Below are positions 45,193 through 55,271 of a stretch of DNA of 64,000 bases, in pieces. Positions within the stretch are counted from its first letter, which is position 1. The number at the start of each line of letters is the position of its first letter. The stretch is from positions 124,001 to 188,000 of the forward strand of contig NZ_RBVZ01000005.1 of NCBI RefSeq assembly GCF_004000435.1. Reading direction: 5' to 3'. The DNA comes from Alexandriicola marinus. GTDB lineage: Bacteria; Pseudomonadota; Alphaproteobacteria; Rhodobacterales; Rhodobacteraceae. Below the pieces are notes generated by a model. The model did not search any database. It had not been told where the DNA came from and saw only the letters and a list, made by a program, of their open reading frames with translations. The position numbers and the translations under genes are program-made.

Positions 45193-46176
45193 CTATTCGG
45201 CCGGGATCGCGGCGGTTCCGCGCTCTTTCGGGAACGGCACCAGCCGTCCGGCCTCTTCGTCCCAGAGCTTGAGGCTGAAGCTGCGGATCGCCTCGGGCCA
45301 TTCGATCGTCGGCAGATCGAAGACTTCGCGCGCATCGCGGTGACACCGGCGCAGACGATAGGACGGGATGCGCGGATTGTCGTGATGCAGGTCGTGGTAC
45401 GCGATGTTGCCGGTCGCCAGATCGAACCACCAGCCCAGATCCAGCGCGGATGAGCCCTGTATCACGGCATCCTTGAGCCGGTGATCGGGCTTCCTGTCCC
45501 AGTAGGTGTCTTCGAAATTGTGCTGAAGATAGACGAGGAACACCCCCACGCAGGCCGCCACGACCACGGTCGCGCCATAGACCCAGAGCCCGACGGGGCC
45601 GGCCATCGCCCAGATCAGCCATATCCACACCGCCAGCGCCAGATTCTGCGCCATGACGCCCGCGACGCCCACGCGCAGAGTGCTTTTGGGCCAGCGATAG
45701 CGCAGCACATAGGTGAAGATGCCGCCCACCGGGATCAGGAACAGCGGGTTGCGATAGATCCGGTACCAGAGCCGCCGGTAAAAGCTCGCCTCCTCCCATT
45801 CGCGCAGCGTCATGGTGTGGATCTCGCCCGACCGGCGCTCGTCCAGATCGCCCACATGCTGATGGTGGACGTTGTGGTTGTATTGCATGGCGCGATAGGG
45901 CGTGAGCGTGAAGGTCGACAGGCCAAAACCCGCCAGATCGTTCATCCACCGCGCCGAGAACAGCGAATTGTGCCCGCAATCGTGCTGCAGCACGTAGAGC
46001 CTGACGCCGGACAGAGCGTTGACTACGATCAGCGGGGCGGCCAGCCACCACGTGTCAGCGACCGCGATGGCCGCCCAAAGCGTCGTGAAATAGAAAATGA
46101 ACGTCCCGAAATAACTCAATGACGCGAGACGGTCGTCCTTGGTCGTGTAAGCGGATGTAAACTCCCGGATCGTCAT
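45193..46176 (-). CDS. membrane fatty acid desaturase
   Basis: The 327-residue integral membrane di-iron enzyme has the three histidine boxes HDCGH near residue 64, HNVHH near residue 100 and HDLHH near residue 260, with about four transmembrane helices. It introduces a double bond into an acyl chain. Regiospecificity cannot be read from the motifs, though this type in Rhodobacterales acts on phospholipid or carotenoid-like substrates. It is convergent with pgi, with a 40-nt gap holding a 6-bp GC hairpin. Confidence 0.85.
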   Translation of the reverse strand: MTIREFTSAYTTKDDRLASLSYFGTFIFYFTTLWAAIAVADTWWLAAPLIVVNALSGVRLYVLQHDCGHNSLFSARWMNDLAGFGLSTFTLTPYRAMQYNHNVHHQHVGDLDERRSGEIHTMTLREWEEASFYRRLWYRIYRNPLFLIPVGGIFTYVLRYRWPKSTLRVGVAGVMAQNLALAVWIWLIWAMAGPVGLWVYGATVVVAACVGVFLVYLQHNFEDTYWDRKPDHRLKDAVIQGSSALDLGWWFDLATGNIAYHDLHHDNPRIPSYRLRRCHRDAREVFDLPTIEWPEAIRSFSLKLWDEEAGRLVPFPKERGTAAIPAE

Positions 46177-46289
46177 GGTCGCCAGCCCTCGTTCCCAGTC
46201 GTTAACCCGATATTTGGCGCGTTTTCGACGGATCTCAAGTATCCGTGAACGCCGTATCGCGCGGTTTTCGGCCGAATTCTCGTGGAGAG

Positions 46290-46363
46290 TGGAGCGGGTA
46301 ACGGGAATCGAACCCGTAACTTAAGCTTGGGAAGCTCGCGTGATACCTTTTCACCATACCCGC
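46290..46363 (-). tRNA. tRNA-Gly(CCC)
   Basis: The 74-nt tRNA is on the minus strand and ends in an encoded CCA. Acceptor arm GCGGGTA pairs with TACCCGC, the T-arm reads ACGGG TTCGATT CCCGT, and the anticodon loop TTCCCAA places CCC at 34-36. The outermost pair of the anticodon stem is a C-A mismatch. Confidence 0.93.
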
Positions 46364-46491
46364 GCTCTGATCCGTCAGGTAGGCGATCCGCAGGGCGCGG
46401 TCAAGCGGACGCGGTGGGCGGAGGCTCACTCTGCCGCGGCGCCAGCCTGCGGACGGCTGTGGCGATCCCGCCTGCCCGGGTCGGATGGGGA

Positions 46492-48540
46492 TCAGGCACG
46501 CCTGCGCCTGCGCCGCCCGCCTGCGGCATCCGACCCGCCTGAGGAGCCTGCGTTGAAGCTGACATCGGGCAGGGGCGTGTGGCTGAGCAGTTCGGGGAAG
46601 GGGTCGGTCGCATGGGGGATGGCGTTGGCGTTGACGAAATGCTCCTGGAACCGGGGCTCGATCGCGGTTTCGACCTTTGTGATCTCGCGCACGGTTTGTT
46701 CGATTTCGGCGCGCGCGGCGACCGAGCAGAGCGCGATACGCGCGCCGGTGCCGGCTGCATTGCCCGCCGATGTCACCTTGTCGAGCGGCGCGTCGGGGAT
46801 CATGCCCAGAACCATCGCGTGTTTTGGCGAGATATGGGCTCCGAAGGCCCCGGCGAGCACGACGCGGTCGACCTTGTCGACGCCGCGTTCGTCCATCAGC
46901 AGGCGCGCCCCGGCATAAAGTGCGGATTTTGCAAGCTGGATCGCCCGGATGTCGCCTTGGGTGACGGTGATGCGCGGCCCCCCATCGGCTGTACCGTCGT
47001 GGATCAGGTAGGAATGGGTCCGGCCCTCGGCCACCATGCGCGGGGTGCCGGTCTGTTCGGCCGATCCCAGTAGGCCGCGGGCATCCATCAGGCCGGCGAT
47101 GCGCAGCTCGGCCACCGCCTCGATGATGCCCGACCCGCAGATGCCGGTGATCCCGCTCGCGGCGGTGGCCGCGTCAAAGCCCGGATCGTCGGACCACAGG
47201 TCGCAGCCGATCACGCGGAAGCGGGGTTCCTTGCTCGTCGGATCGATCTCGATCTTCTCGATTGCGCCGGGCGCGGCGCGCTGACCGGAGGAGATCTGCG
47301 CGCCTTCGAAGGCGGGCCCGGTGGGGGAGGAGCAGGCCAGAACGCGGGAGCGGTCGCCCAGAAGGATCTCGGCATTTGTGCCCACATCCACCACGAGGAC
47401 AAGATCGTCCGATTTCCCCGGCTGTTCCGACAGCGCGACGGCGGCGGCATCGGCGCCCACATGGCCCGCGATGCAGGGCAGCACGAAAACGCGGGCCCGG
47501 TCGTTCATGCCGTGCAGGCCCAGTTCGGTGGCATCCACGCTGACCGAGCGCGAGGTGGCCAGCGCAAAGGGCGCCTGACCCAGCTCGACCGGGTCGATCC
47601 CCAGCAAGAGGTGATGCATGACCGGATTGCAGACAAAGACCGCCTCGAGGATCTGCGCAGGCGAGATCCCGGCCTCCTGCGCCAGTTCGACGGTCAGCCC
47701 GTCGATGGCCTCGCGCACGGCGCGGGTCATCTCGAGGTCGCCGCCGGGGTTCATCATCGCATAGGACACACGCGACATCAGGTCTTCGCCAAAGCGGATC
47801 TGCGGGTTCATGACGCCGGCACTGGCCGCGACGGTTCCGTTGCGCAGATCGGTCAGATGGGCCGCGATGGTGGTGGAGCCCAGATCGATCGCCAGCCCGA
47901 AGATCCGATCTTCGTGAAAGCCGGGCCAGATCTCCATGATCCGTGCCGCGCTGTCGTCATGACCCCGGTGAACCGCGACTGTCACGGCCCATTCGCCCTT
48001 GCGCAGCGCCTTTTGCAGCTTTGACAGGATCGACAGGGGCGCCGTGACCTCCTCGATTTCCCACTGGGTGCGCAGGGCCGCGCGCAGGCGTTCGAAATCG
48101 CCCAGCGGCTCGTGCATGTCGGGTTCCGGGACGGTCACATAGTAAAGCTTTGTCGCCGGGTCCATGACGATCACCCGGTCGGACGCCGCCTTCCGGACGA
48201 CCTGCCGGTGAACCTGGCTTTCGGCGGGCACGTCGATCACGATGTCGCTCTGGATCGTGGCCTGGCAGCCAAGGCGGCGGCCTTCCTTCAGGCCACGGAC
48301 GCGGTCATAGCGGGCCTCGACCTCGTTCCATTCCGACAGGGCGTCGTCGGCCACGGTCACGCCATGCTTGGAGAACTCGCCATAAGACGGGCTGACCTGG
48401 CACTTGGAGCAGATGCCGCGCCCGCCGCAGACCGAATCGAGATCGACGCCCAGCTGGCGCGCGGCGGTCAGCACCGGGGTGCCGACCGGGAAATGACCGC
48501 GCTTGCCCGAGGGCGTGAAGATGACGAGGGGATCTGACAT
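46492..48540 (-). CDS. ASKHA-domain corrinoid activation protein with 2Fe-2S domain (DUF4445)
   Basis: The 682-residue protein has an N-terminal ferredoxin-like domain with C38, C44, C47 (CGGRGICSKC) and a fourth Cys in RLGCQAT near residue 100. An ASKHA ATPase domain follows (GLAIDLGSTTIAAHLTDLR near residue 217, LVVDVGTNAEILLGDR, ITGICGSGIIEAVAEL). Homologues such as RamA and RACo use ATP to re-reduce cob(II)alamin in corrinoid-dependent methyl transfer. No methyltransferase or corrinoid protein is adjacent, so its partner lies elsewhere. The C-terminus ends in a Gly/Arg-rich tail (GGRRRRRRA). Divergent from guaB. Confidence 0.85.
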   Translation of the reverse strand: MSDPLVIFTPSGKRGHFPVGTPVLTAARQLGVDLDSVCGGRGICSKCQVSPSYGEFSKHGVTVADDALSEWNEVEARYDRVRGLKEGRRLGCQATIQSDIVIDVPAESQVHRQVVRKAASDRVIVMDPATKLYYVTVPEPDMHEPLGDFERLRAALRTQWEIEEVTAPLSILSKLQKALRKGEWAVTVAVHRGHDDSAARIMEIWPGFHEDRIFGLAIDLGSTTIAAHLTDLRNGTVAASAGVMNPQIRFGEDLMSRVSYAMMNPGGDLEMTRAVREAIDGLTVELAQEAGISPAQILEAVFVCNPVMHHLLLGIDPVELGQAPFALATSRSVSVDATELGLHGMNDRARVFVLPCIAGHVGADAAAVALSEQPGKSDDLVLVVDVGTNAEILLGDRSRVLACSSPTGPAFEGAQISSGQRAAPGAIEKIEIDPTSKEPRFRVIGCDLWSDDPGFDAATAASGITGICGSGIIEAVAELRIAGLMDARGLLGSAEQTGTPRMVAEGRTHSYLIHDGTADGGPRITVTQGDIRAIQLAKSALYAGARLLMDERGVDKVDRVVLAGAFGAHISPKHAMVLGMIPDAPLDKVTSAGNAAGTGARIALCSVAARAEIEQTVREITKVETAIEPRFQEHFVNANAIPHATDPFPELLSHTPLPDVSFNAGSSGGSDAAGGRRRRRRA

Positions 48541-48737
48541 GCCTGTTCCTTGGTGCCGGTTTGGCGCGAACATAGGGCGGGGTCGCGGTAATGTAAGGTC
48601 CGTTCGCGTCATGATCTTTATGAAAGCGTCATGACTGCGGGGACGAAGGTCTTCGGCGGGGCGCGCGCGACATATTGCGTGATGGGGACAATCAGACGCC
48701 CTTTGTGGGTTTCACCTTCTCCGGTTCCATGCGATAG

Positions 48738-50222
<1,485 letters not shown>

Positions 50223-50225
50223 CCG

Positions 50226-51395
50226 GTGACGCCCGGCGCGCGGGTTCAGGCCGCGATCGAGATCCTCGATGCGATCCTCGGCGGTGCCCCGGCGGAAAAG
50301 GCCCTGACAGGCTGGGCCCGGAAAAGCCGTTTTGCCGGGTCGAAGGATCGCGCCGCGGTCCGTGATCATGTGTATGACGCGCTGCGCAAGCGCCGGTCTG
50401 CGGCCGCCTGTGGCGGGGCGCTGACGGGGCGGGCGCTGATGCTCGGCCTGATGCGGCTTGACGGTGGCGATCCCGCGACACGTTTCGACGGGGCCGGGCA
50501 TGCGCCCGAACCGCTTACACCGGGGGAAGGCGGCATCGCGCCCTCCGACCTCTCGCCCGGGGAGCTGGCCGATCTGCCCGATTGGGTTCAGGACAGGTTT
50601 CATACCGACCTGGGGCCAGAGGCCACGGCGGTGATGCTCACCCTGCGGGACCGGGCGCCGGTTTTCCTCAGGGTCAACCTGCTTCGGGGCGATCGTGACG
50701 CGGCCATCGCCGCGCTGGCCGATGACGGGATCGGGGCCGAGGCCCATCCTCATGTCGCAACGGCCTTGCGCGTCACCGATGGTGCCCGCCGGCTGCGCGC
50801 ATCACACGCGTTCGAAACCGGTCTGGTCGAGCTGCAGGATGCAAGCTCCCAGGCTGCGGTGGCTGCACTGCCATCGGTAGACGGGGCCCGGGTGCTGGAT
50901 TTCTGCGCGGGCGGCGGGGGCAAGGCCCTTGCCTTGGCGGCGGCCGGCGCGGCCGAGGTCGTGGCTCATGACATCGAGGCGCGGCGGATGTCTGATCTGC
51001 CCAACCGCGCCGCGCGGGCCGGGGCGCAGATCGAGGTCCGGACCGGCATCAGCCCCGAAACAGATGGCACCTTCGATCTGGTTCTGATCGATGCCCCTTG
51101 TTCGGGCAGCGGCACGTGGCGCCGTGATCCGGAGGGCAAATGGCGGCTGACGCCCGCGGCGCTGGATGATCTTGTCGCCCTTCAGTCCCGCATCCTGCGC
51201 GATGCCGCTGATTTCGTGGCGCCGGGCGGGACCCTGGCCTATGCGACCTGTTCCATATTCGAGGCCGAGAACCGGTCTGTGATCGAGGCCTGCGTCGCTG
51301 AAAGACGCGAGCTTGATCTTGTGTCGTTGCGCCGCTGGTTGCCCGATGAATGGGGAGATGGTTTTCATCTTGGGATAATGCGGCGTGCACTTTAA
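50226..51395 (+). CDS. RsmB-type rRNA cytosine-C5 methyltransferase
   Basis: The 389-residue RsmB/NOP-family enzyme uses S-adenosylmethionine to methylate cytosine in rRNA. The SAM site is VLDFCAGGGGKALALAAAG near residue 222, with the first catalytic Cys in LIDAPCSGSGTWRRDPEGKW and the second in LAYATCSIFEAENRSVIEA in part. The N-terminal NusB-like RNA-binding part is degenerate. It starts with GTG 50226, 3 nt after guaB. The exact rRNA position is not established by sequence. Confidence 0.88.
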   Translation: MTPGARVQAAIEILDAILGGAPAEKALTGWARKSRFAGSKDRAAVRDHVYDALRKRRSAAACGGALTGRALMLGLMRLDGGDPATRFDGAGHAPEPLTPGEGGIAPSDLSPGELADLPDWVQDRFHTDLGPEATAVMLTLRDRAPVFLRVNLLRGDRDAAIAALADDGIGAEAHPHVATALRVTDGARRLRASHAFETGLVELQDASSQAAVAALPSVDGARVLDFCAGGGGKALALAAAGAAEVVAHDIEARRMSDLPNRAARAGAQIEVRTGISPETDGTFDLVLIDAPCSGSGTWRRDPEGKWRLTPAALDDLVALQSRILRDAADFVAPGGTLAYATCSIFEAENRSVIEACVAERRELDLVSLRRWLPDEWGDGFHLGIMRRAL

Positions 51396-51506
51396 TCTCC
51401 TTTTAGTTGAATTCTCTGCGCCTGGCGGCTAGCATCCAATCACGGTTTACGTCGCTTTAGGACTCCACTGGTCAACTCGAGCGAATAGAATCGTGGAGGG
51501 TTGCTG

Positions 51507-53894
51507 GTGTCTCAGGCCGAAATGGGTGCTCCGCCTCCTGCGGAGGTCGGCATGGATCGTGAGGTTGGCGGAGCTGCCGACCAATCCTTGCGGCTTTCGC
51601 TTGGTCTGTTTGTCTCAGCGACCATCTGCCTGACCGCGGGCCTGCTAAGCGCGATACCCGTTGTCGCGACGCTGCTCACGATCGCCGGGTCGATCCTCTT
51701 CCTGATCGCGTCCTGGCGGAGTTTCCTGTCGATCAGCCGGGGGCGGGCCGATCAGCAGTTGCTGGAAACCGCCGCCCAGATCATCGCGAACGAAACCTGG
51801 GCCAGCTTTCTGACCAATGGAAGCGGGCGTATTCTGCACCGAAATGGCGTAGCGCAAACGAGGTTCACCGGACGAACCACAGACACTCTGGACGAGGTGA
51901 TGCGCGATATCGTCGCCGGTCCAGCGCCGATGCTCCAGCGGCTGGAACGAAAGGCCCGTGCCTACGGCCATTCCAGCGAGGATATCGCGACCCGCCGTGG
52001 CCATGTGCGGCTTTCGGCGCAGGAGATCGGGCGGGGCGCGATGATCTGGCGGCTTGAGCAGGGCGCCGAGAGGATGGGTGGCACCCGTGGCGCAGATTCG
52101 ATGAGCCTTCCGATGCTGACCTCGGGTCCATCTGGCACGGTCCTGTTCATGAATGAGGCCTTCAAGCGGCTGACAGGCGGCCGGGCGCGGATGCTCGACA
52201 AGGTCTTTCATGATCTGCCCCTCAAATCCGGTGCCCTGCACATCGTCGAAGGGGTCGACGGTCCGGTCGAAAGCCTCGTGGCTCTCGTTCCGGCCAGTGG
52301 CGGGCGACAGGAAATCTATCTTCTCCCGGCCGGAGCCGCGGGCCGTGGCGAGCATGGCCCCGCGACCGATTGGGACGCGATCGAGGATCTGCCCGTCCCG
52401 CTCCTGAAGGTTGCGCCAAGCGGCGAGATACTGGCGTCGAACAAGGAGGCACGAACGCTCTTGCCGATGCCGTTGGGCGGGCAAACCCGCCTGTGGGAGC
52501 TTCTCGAAGGGTTGGGCCGTCCGATCGGCGACTGGCTGCGCGAAACGGCTGAAGGGCGCGGCGCGGCCGGGCCGCAGTTTCTGCGCGGCACAGGCCCCCA
52601 TCGCGATACGTTCGTGCAGGTGTCGCTGAACACGACCGGCGATCGGGAAACGCCACATCTGATCGCTGTTCTCAACGATGTGACCGAACTCAAGAGCCTC
52701 GAGGCGCAATTCGTCCAGAGCCAGAAAATGCAGGCGATCGGGCAACTGGCGGGGGGGGTGGCGCATGATTTCAACAACCTGCTGACCGCGATTTCGGGCC
52801 ATTGCGACCTGCTGTTGCTGCGCCATGACGAGGGTGATCCCGATTTCGGCGATCTGACGCAGATCCGTCAGAACGTGAACCGCGCAGCCAGCCTTGTTCG
52901 GCAACTGCTGGCCTTTTCGCGCAAGCAGAACCTGATGCCCGAGATCGTCGATCTTCGCGACACGCTGTCCGAACTGACCCACCTGTTGAACCGTCTGGTC
53001 GGCGAGAAGGTCACGCTGACAGTGGAACATGACCCGGATCTGTCCTGCATCCGGGCGGACAAGCGGCAGTTGGAACAGGTCTTCATGAACCTTGTCGTGA
53101 ATTCCCGCGATGCCATGCCCGAAGGCGGGATGATCCGGATCGAAACCGATGACATCCTCCTGACGTCCCCGCTCGAGCGCGACCGGGCGACGGTGCCCGC
53201 GGGCCGATATGTGGTGGCACGGGTGCGCGATGAGGGGACGGGCATCCCGGTCGACAAATTGAACAAGATTTTCGAACCTTTCTACAGCACCAAGCGCCCG
53301 GGCGAAGGCACGGGTCTTGGCCTGTCAACGGCCTACGGCATCGTGAAGCAGACCGGCGGCTTCATCTTTGCGGACAGTGTCGTCGGGCAGGGCAGCGTCT
53401 TTACCCTGTATTTCCCCGCAGTGGCGCCCGGTGTGGAACCGTTGGCGCCGGAACCACCGCCACAGGAGAATAGCGAGCATGTCAGCAGTGATGCGGCGAT
53501 CCTGCTGGTCGAGGACGAGGCACCGGTGCGGGCCTTTGCATCCCGGGCATTGCGGCTCAAGGGATATACCGTTCTCGAGGCGGACAGCGCCGAAGCCGCG
53601 TTGAAAATCCTCGACGATCCGGGCCTTGTGATCGACATTTTCGTGACGGATGTGATCATGCCCGGCCTCGATGGTCCGTCATGGGTGCGCGAGGCCCTGA
53701 TTGCGCGACCCGAGACGCGCGTCGTTTTCGTATCGGGCTATGCGGAGGATGCGTTTTCGGAACACAAGGCCTTGATCCCGAACTCGGTCTTCCTGCCGAA
53801 GCCCTTCTCTCTGACCGAGCTTGCCGCCACGGTTCAGGCCCAGATCGAGGCCGGGGCGGCGCAGGCAGGTGACGAGGCGCCACGGCCTGAATGA
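51507..53894 (+). CDS. cckA: hybrid sensor histidine kinase CckA
   Basis: The 795-residue inner-membrane kinase-phosphatase governs the alphaproteobacterial CckA-ChpT-CtrA phosphorelay. Two transmembrane helices (about residues 28-70) are followed by PAS-like modules, the phospho-acceptor motif GGVAHDFNNLLTAISGHCDLL with H420, an ATPase domain (VVNSRDAM N-box, EGTGLGLSTAYG G2 box) and a C-terminal receiver with probable D715 in FVTDVIMPGLDGP. GTG 51507 is favoured by GGAGG 7 nt upstream. In Rhodobacterales the relay usually controls motility and gene-transfer agents, not viability. Confidence 0.93.
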   Translation: MSQAEMGAPPPAEVGMDREVGGAADQSLRLSLGLFVSATICLTAGLLSAIPVVATLLTIAGSILFLIASWRSFLSISRGRADQQLLETAAQIIANETWASFLTNGSGRILHRNGVAQTRFTGRTTDTLDEVMRDIVAGPAPMLQRLERKARAYGHSSEDIATRRGHVRLSAQEIGRGAMIWRLEQGAERMGGTRGADSMSLPMLTSGPSGTVLFMNEAFKRLTGGRARMLDKVFHDLPLKSGALHIVEGVDGPVESLVALVPASGGRQEIYLLPAGAAGRGEHGPATDWDAIEDLPVPLLKVAPSGEILASNKEARTLLPMPLGGQTRLWELLEGLGRPIGDWLRETAEGRGAAGPQFLRGTGPHRDTFVQVSLNTTGDRETPHLIAVLNDVTELKSLEAQFVQSQKMQAIGQLAGGVAHDFNNLLTAISGHCDLLLLRHDEGDPDFGDLTQIRQNVNRAASLVRQLLAFSRKQNLMPEIVDLRDTLSELTHLLNRLVGEKVTLTVEHDPDLSCIRADKRQLEQVFMNLVVNSRDAMPEGGMIRIETDDILLTSPLERDRATVPAGRYVVARVRDEGTGIPVDKLNKIFEPFYSTKRPGEGTGLGLSTAYGIVKQTGGFIFADSVVGQGSVFTLYFPAVAPGVEPLAPEPPPQENSEHVSSDAAILLVEDEAPVRAFASRALRLKGYTVLEADSAEAALKILDDPGLVIDIFVTDVIMPGLDGPSWVREALIARPETRVVFVSGYAEDAFSEHKALIPNSVFLPKPFSLTELAATVQAQIEAGAAQAGDEAPRPE

Positions 53895-54059
53895 TGCTGG
53901 TACCGGATCAACGGATACCCGAGGACATGGTGGTCTGAGGGCGAAAGCGCATATCCATCGTCCGGCCGAGCCGTCCCGCGCAAAGGCAAGGACCGATCCA
54001 ATCGTATGGCGCAGGCGCAGGACGCGGCTCGGGCGGCGGGGTCCGATGGGCGATCCGGA

Positions 54060-54725
54060 TCACCCGACGACGCGGCTGACCTCGCGCAGGATCTTGATCC
54101 GGATCGCCCTCGGATAATCCCGGTGCCCGCGGGCGGTGATGACGAAACCGTCACGGGTCACCAGCGCGCGCCTGTAGAACCCCGAGATCGCCACGCCCAT
54201 CGATTCGATCGCGATGCCGTTGATCGTGACACCCGCTCGCTCTGCCTCCTGGCTGGCGCCGCGCGTGTCGGAGCCGGAATTGGGCGTGCCGTCGCCCGAG
54301 ACGTCGATGATATGACGGGCGCAATCCTCGACCTCGTCGAACTGACGCAGCGCAAAGCGGATCGCCTCCGCCGGCGCGGTATCGGACAGGACAAAGGCGC
54401 GCTCCAGCGCGCGGGCGTCCTGGGAAAAGCGGATGACATCCGCCTTGGTCAGCATCTGCCGCCATGGCAGCGACATCACCTGCCGCTCGACCCCCGACCA
54501 TTGCATGACCGAAAGTGTGACCCGGCCTTCCGTCAACGCCAGCACGATCTCCGGATCGAGCAGCGCATCGGCCATCCCGTCGATCTGAAGCCGGTACTCT
54601 GCCTCGTCGACGGAATTCGACACATCGACCGCAAGGAGCAGGGCCGTGTCGCAGGCCCGGGCGGTGCCACCGGCGACGAACAGGGCGGCGGCGAACAGGG
54701 CGATCATGCGGCGAGGTACGATCAT
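54060..54725 (-). CDS. DUF1194 secreted von Willebrand A-like protein
   Basis: The 221-residue protein has a signal peptide (MIVPRRMIALFAAALFVAGGTARA). The mature part starts CDTALLLAVDVSNSVDEAEY, where DVSNS is a MIDAS-like DxSxS metal site, and continues with HIIDVSGDGTPNSGSDT. It matches DUF1194, a periplasmic VWA-fold family of unknown role, possibly a binding or assembly factor. Downstream of ssrA on the same strand, but probably transcribed separately. Confidence 0.88.
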   Translation of the reverse strand: MIVPRRMIALFAAALFVAGGTARACDTALLLAVDVSNSVDEAEYRLQIDGMADALLDPEIVLALTEGRVTLSVMQWSGVERQVMSLPWRQMLTKADVIRFSQDARALERAFVLSDTAPAEAIRFALRQFDEVEDCARHIIDVSGDGTPNSGSDTRGASQEAERAGVTINGIAIESMGVAISGFYRRALVTRDGFVITARGHRDYPRAIRIKILREVSRVVG

Positions 54726-54811
54726 GGAGCGGATCTTGCGACAGCGTCGCGCAGCGCATCAACGTTTTTCATGCCCGACCGGCACACAGATCCGTGAAAA
54801 AGGGAGAAAAT

Positions 54812-54837
54812 GCAGGTTTCTGTTGCCAGGTACCTGC
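54812..54837 (-). terminator. terminator of ssrA
   Basis: On the minus strand GCAGGT and ACCTGC (54837-54832 and 54817-54812) form a 6-bp stem with a 14-nt loop, and T-rich sequence follows. It lies just beyond the coding piece of the permuted tmRNA. Confidence 0.6.
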
Positions 54838-54839
54838 GA

Positions 54840-55122
54840 ACCCCGCCTCACGCTGCTAGGCGAGAGGGCTTAAGTTTCGGCAACTCGGACTGCTTAAGCA
54901 GCCAGAGCCATAGCCGGAGCACGGTTGTCGTTGGCAACTGTACATATCGGACCGATAACGGTGGTACCTCACCGGGACAAAGCATAACCCCTTTAGACGT
55001 TCGTCGATCCTGTTTCGGCCCCATCTGCCCCCAACGAGGGTGGTTTGGTGGAGCCGCCGGGTACCGCCCCCGGGTCCGATCCGCTTATTACGAGCGCGTT
55101 TATGTCCATAGTCCCGAAGGAC
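54840..55122 (-). ncRNA. ssrA: two-piece (circularly permuted) tmRNA
   Basis: On the minus strand, the acceptor piece (about 55122-55046) ends CGGCGGCTCCACCA. After a 23-nt spacer (55045-55023) the coding piece begins at 55022 with GGGGCCGAAACAGGATCGAC, the classic tmRNA 5' end. GGGGCCG pairs with CGGCTCC as acceptor stem (one G-T pair). The tag frame at 54935-54894 reads ANDNRAPAMALAA then TAA. tmRNA with SmpB frees stalled ribosomes and tags nascent proteins for ClpXP. The SspB adaptor is encoded at 13.8 kb. Outer ends are approximate. Confidence 0.96.
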
Positions 55123-55128
55123 AGGATG

Positions 55129-55157
55129 AACATAGGGGGGCGGGGGCGCCGTTGCAA
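55129..55157 (-). promoter_or_regulatory. promoter of ssrA
   Basis: On the minus strand TTGCAA (55157-55152) and TATGTT (55134-55129) are separated by 17 nt, placing transcription start near 55122. The sequence between is GC-rich. It fits a strong housekeeping-type promoter for a stable RNA. Confidence 0.75.
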
Positions 55158-55271
55158 GATGCGCAGGTCAGGAGGACCGGACTTGTCGGAGCCGCATCCG
55201 CGCGCCTAGTCTGGGCCACGGGCCCCGCAGGGGAGCGCCGGCAGATAATCGACAAACGGGAGGGTATCAGG

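Noticed and set aside
54810-55271. N-terminal extension of the LCCL protein reading back to 54810
   Set aside because: This stretch is the tmRNA gene on the other strand, and the signal peptide begins at 55272.
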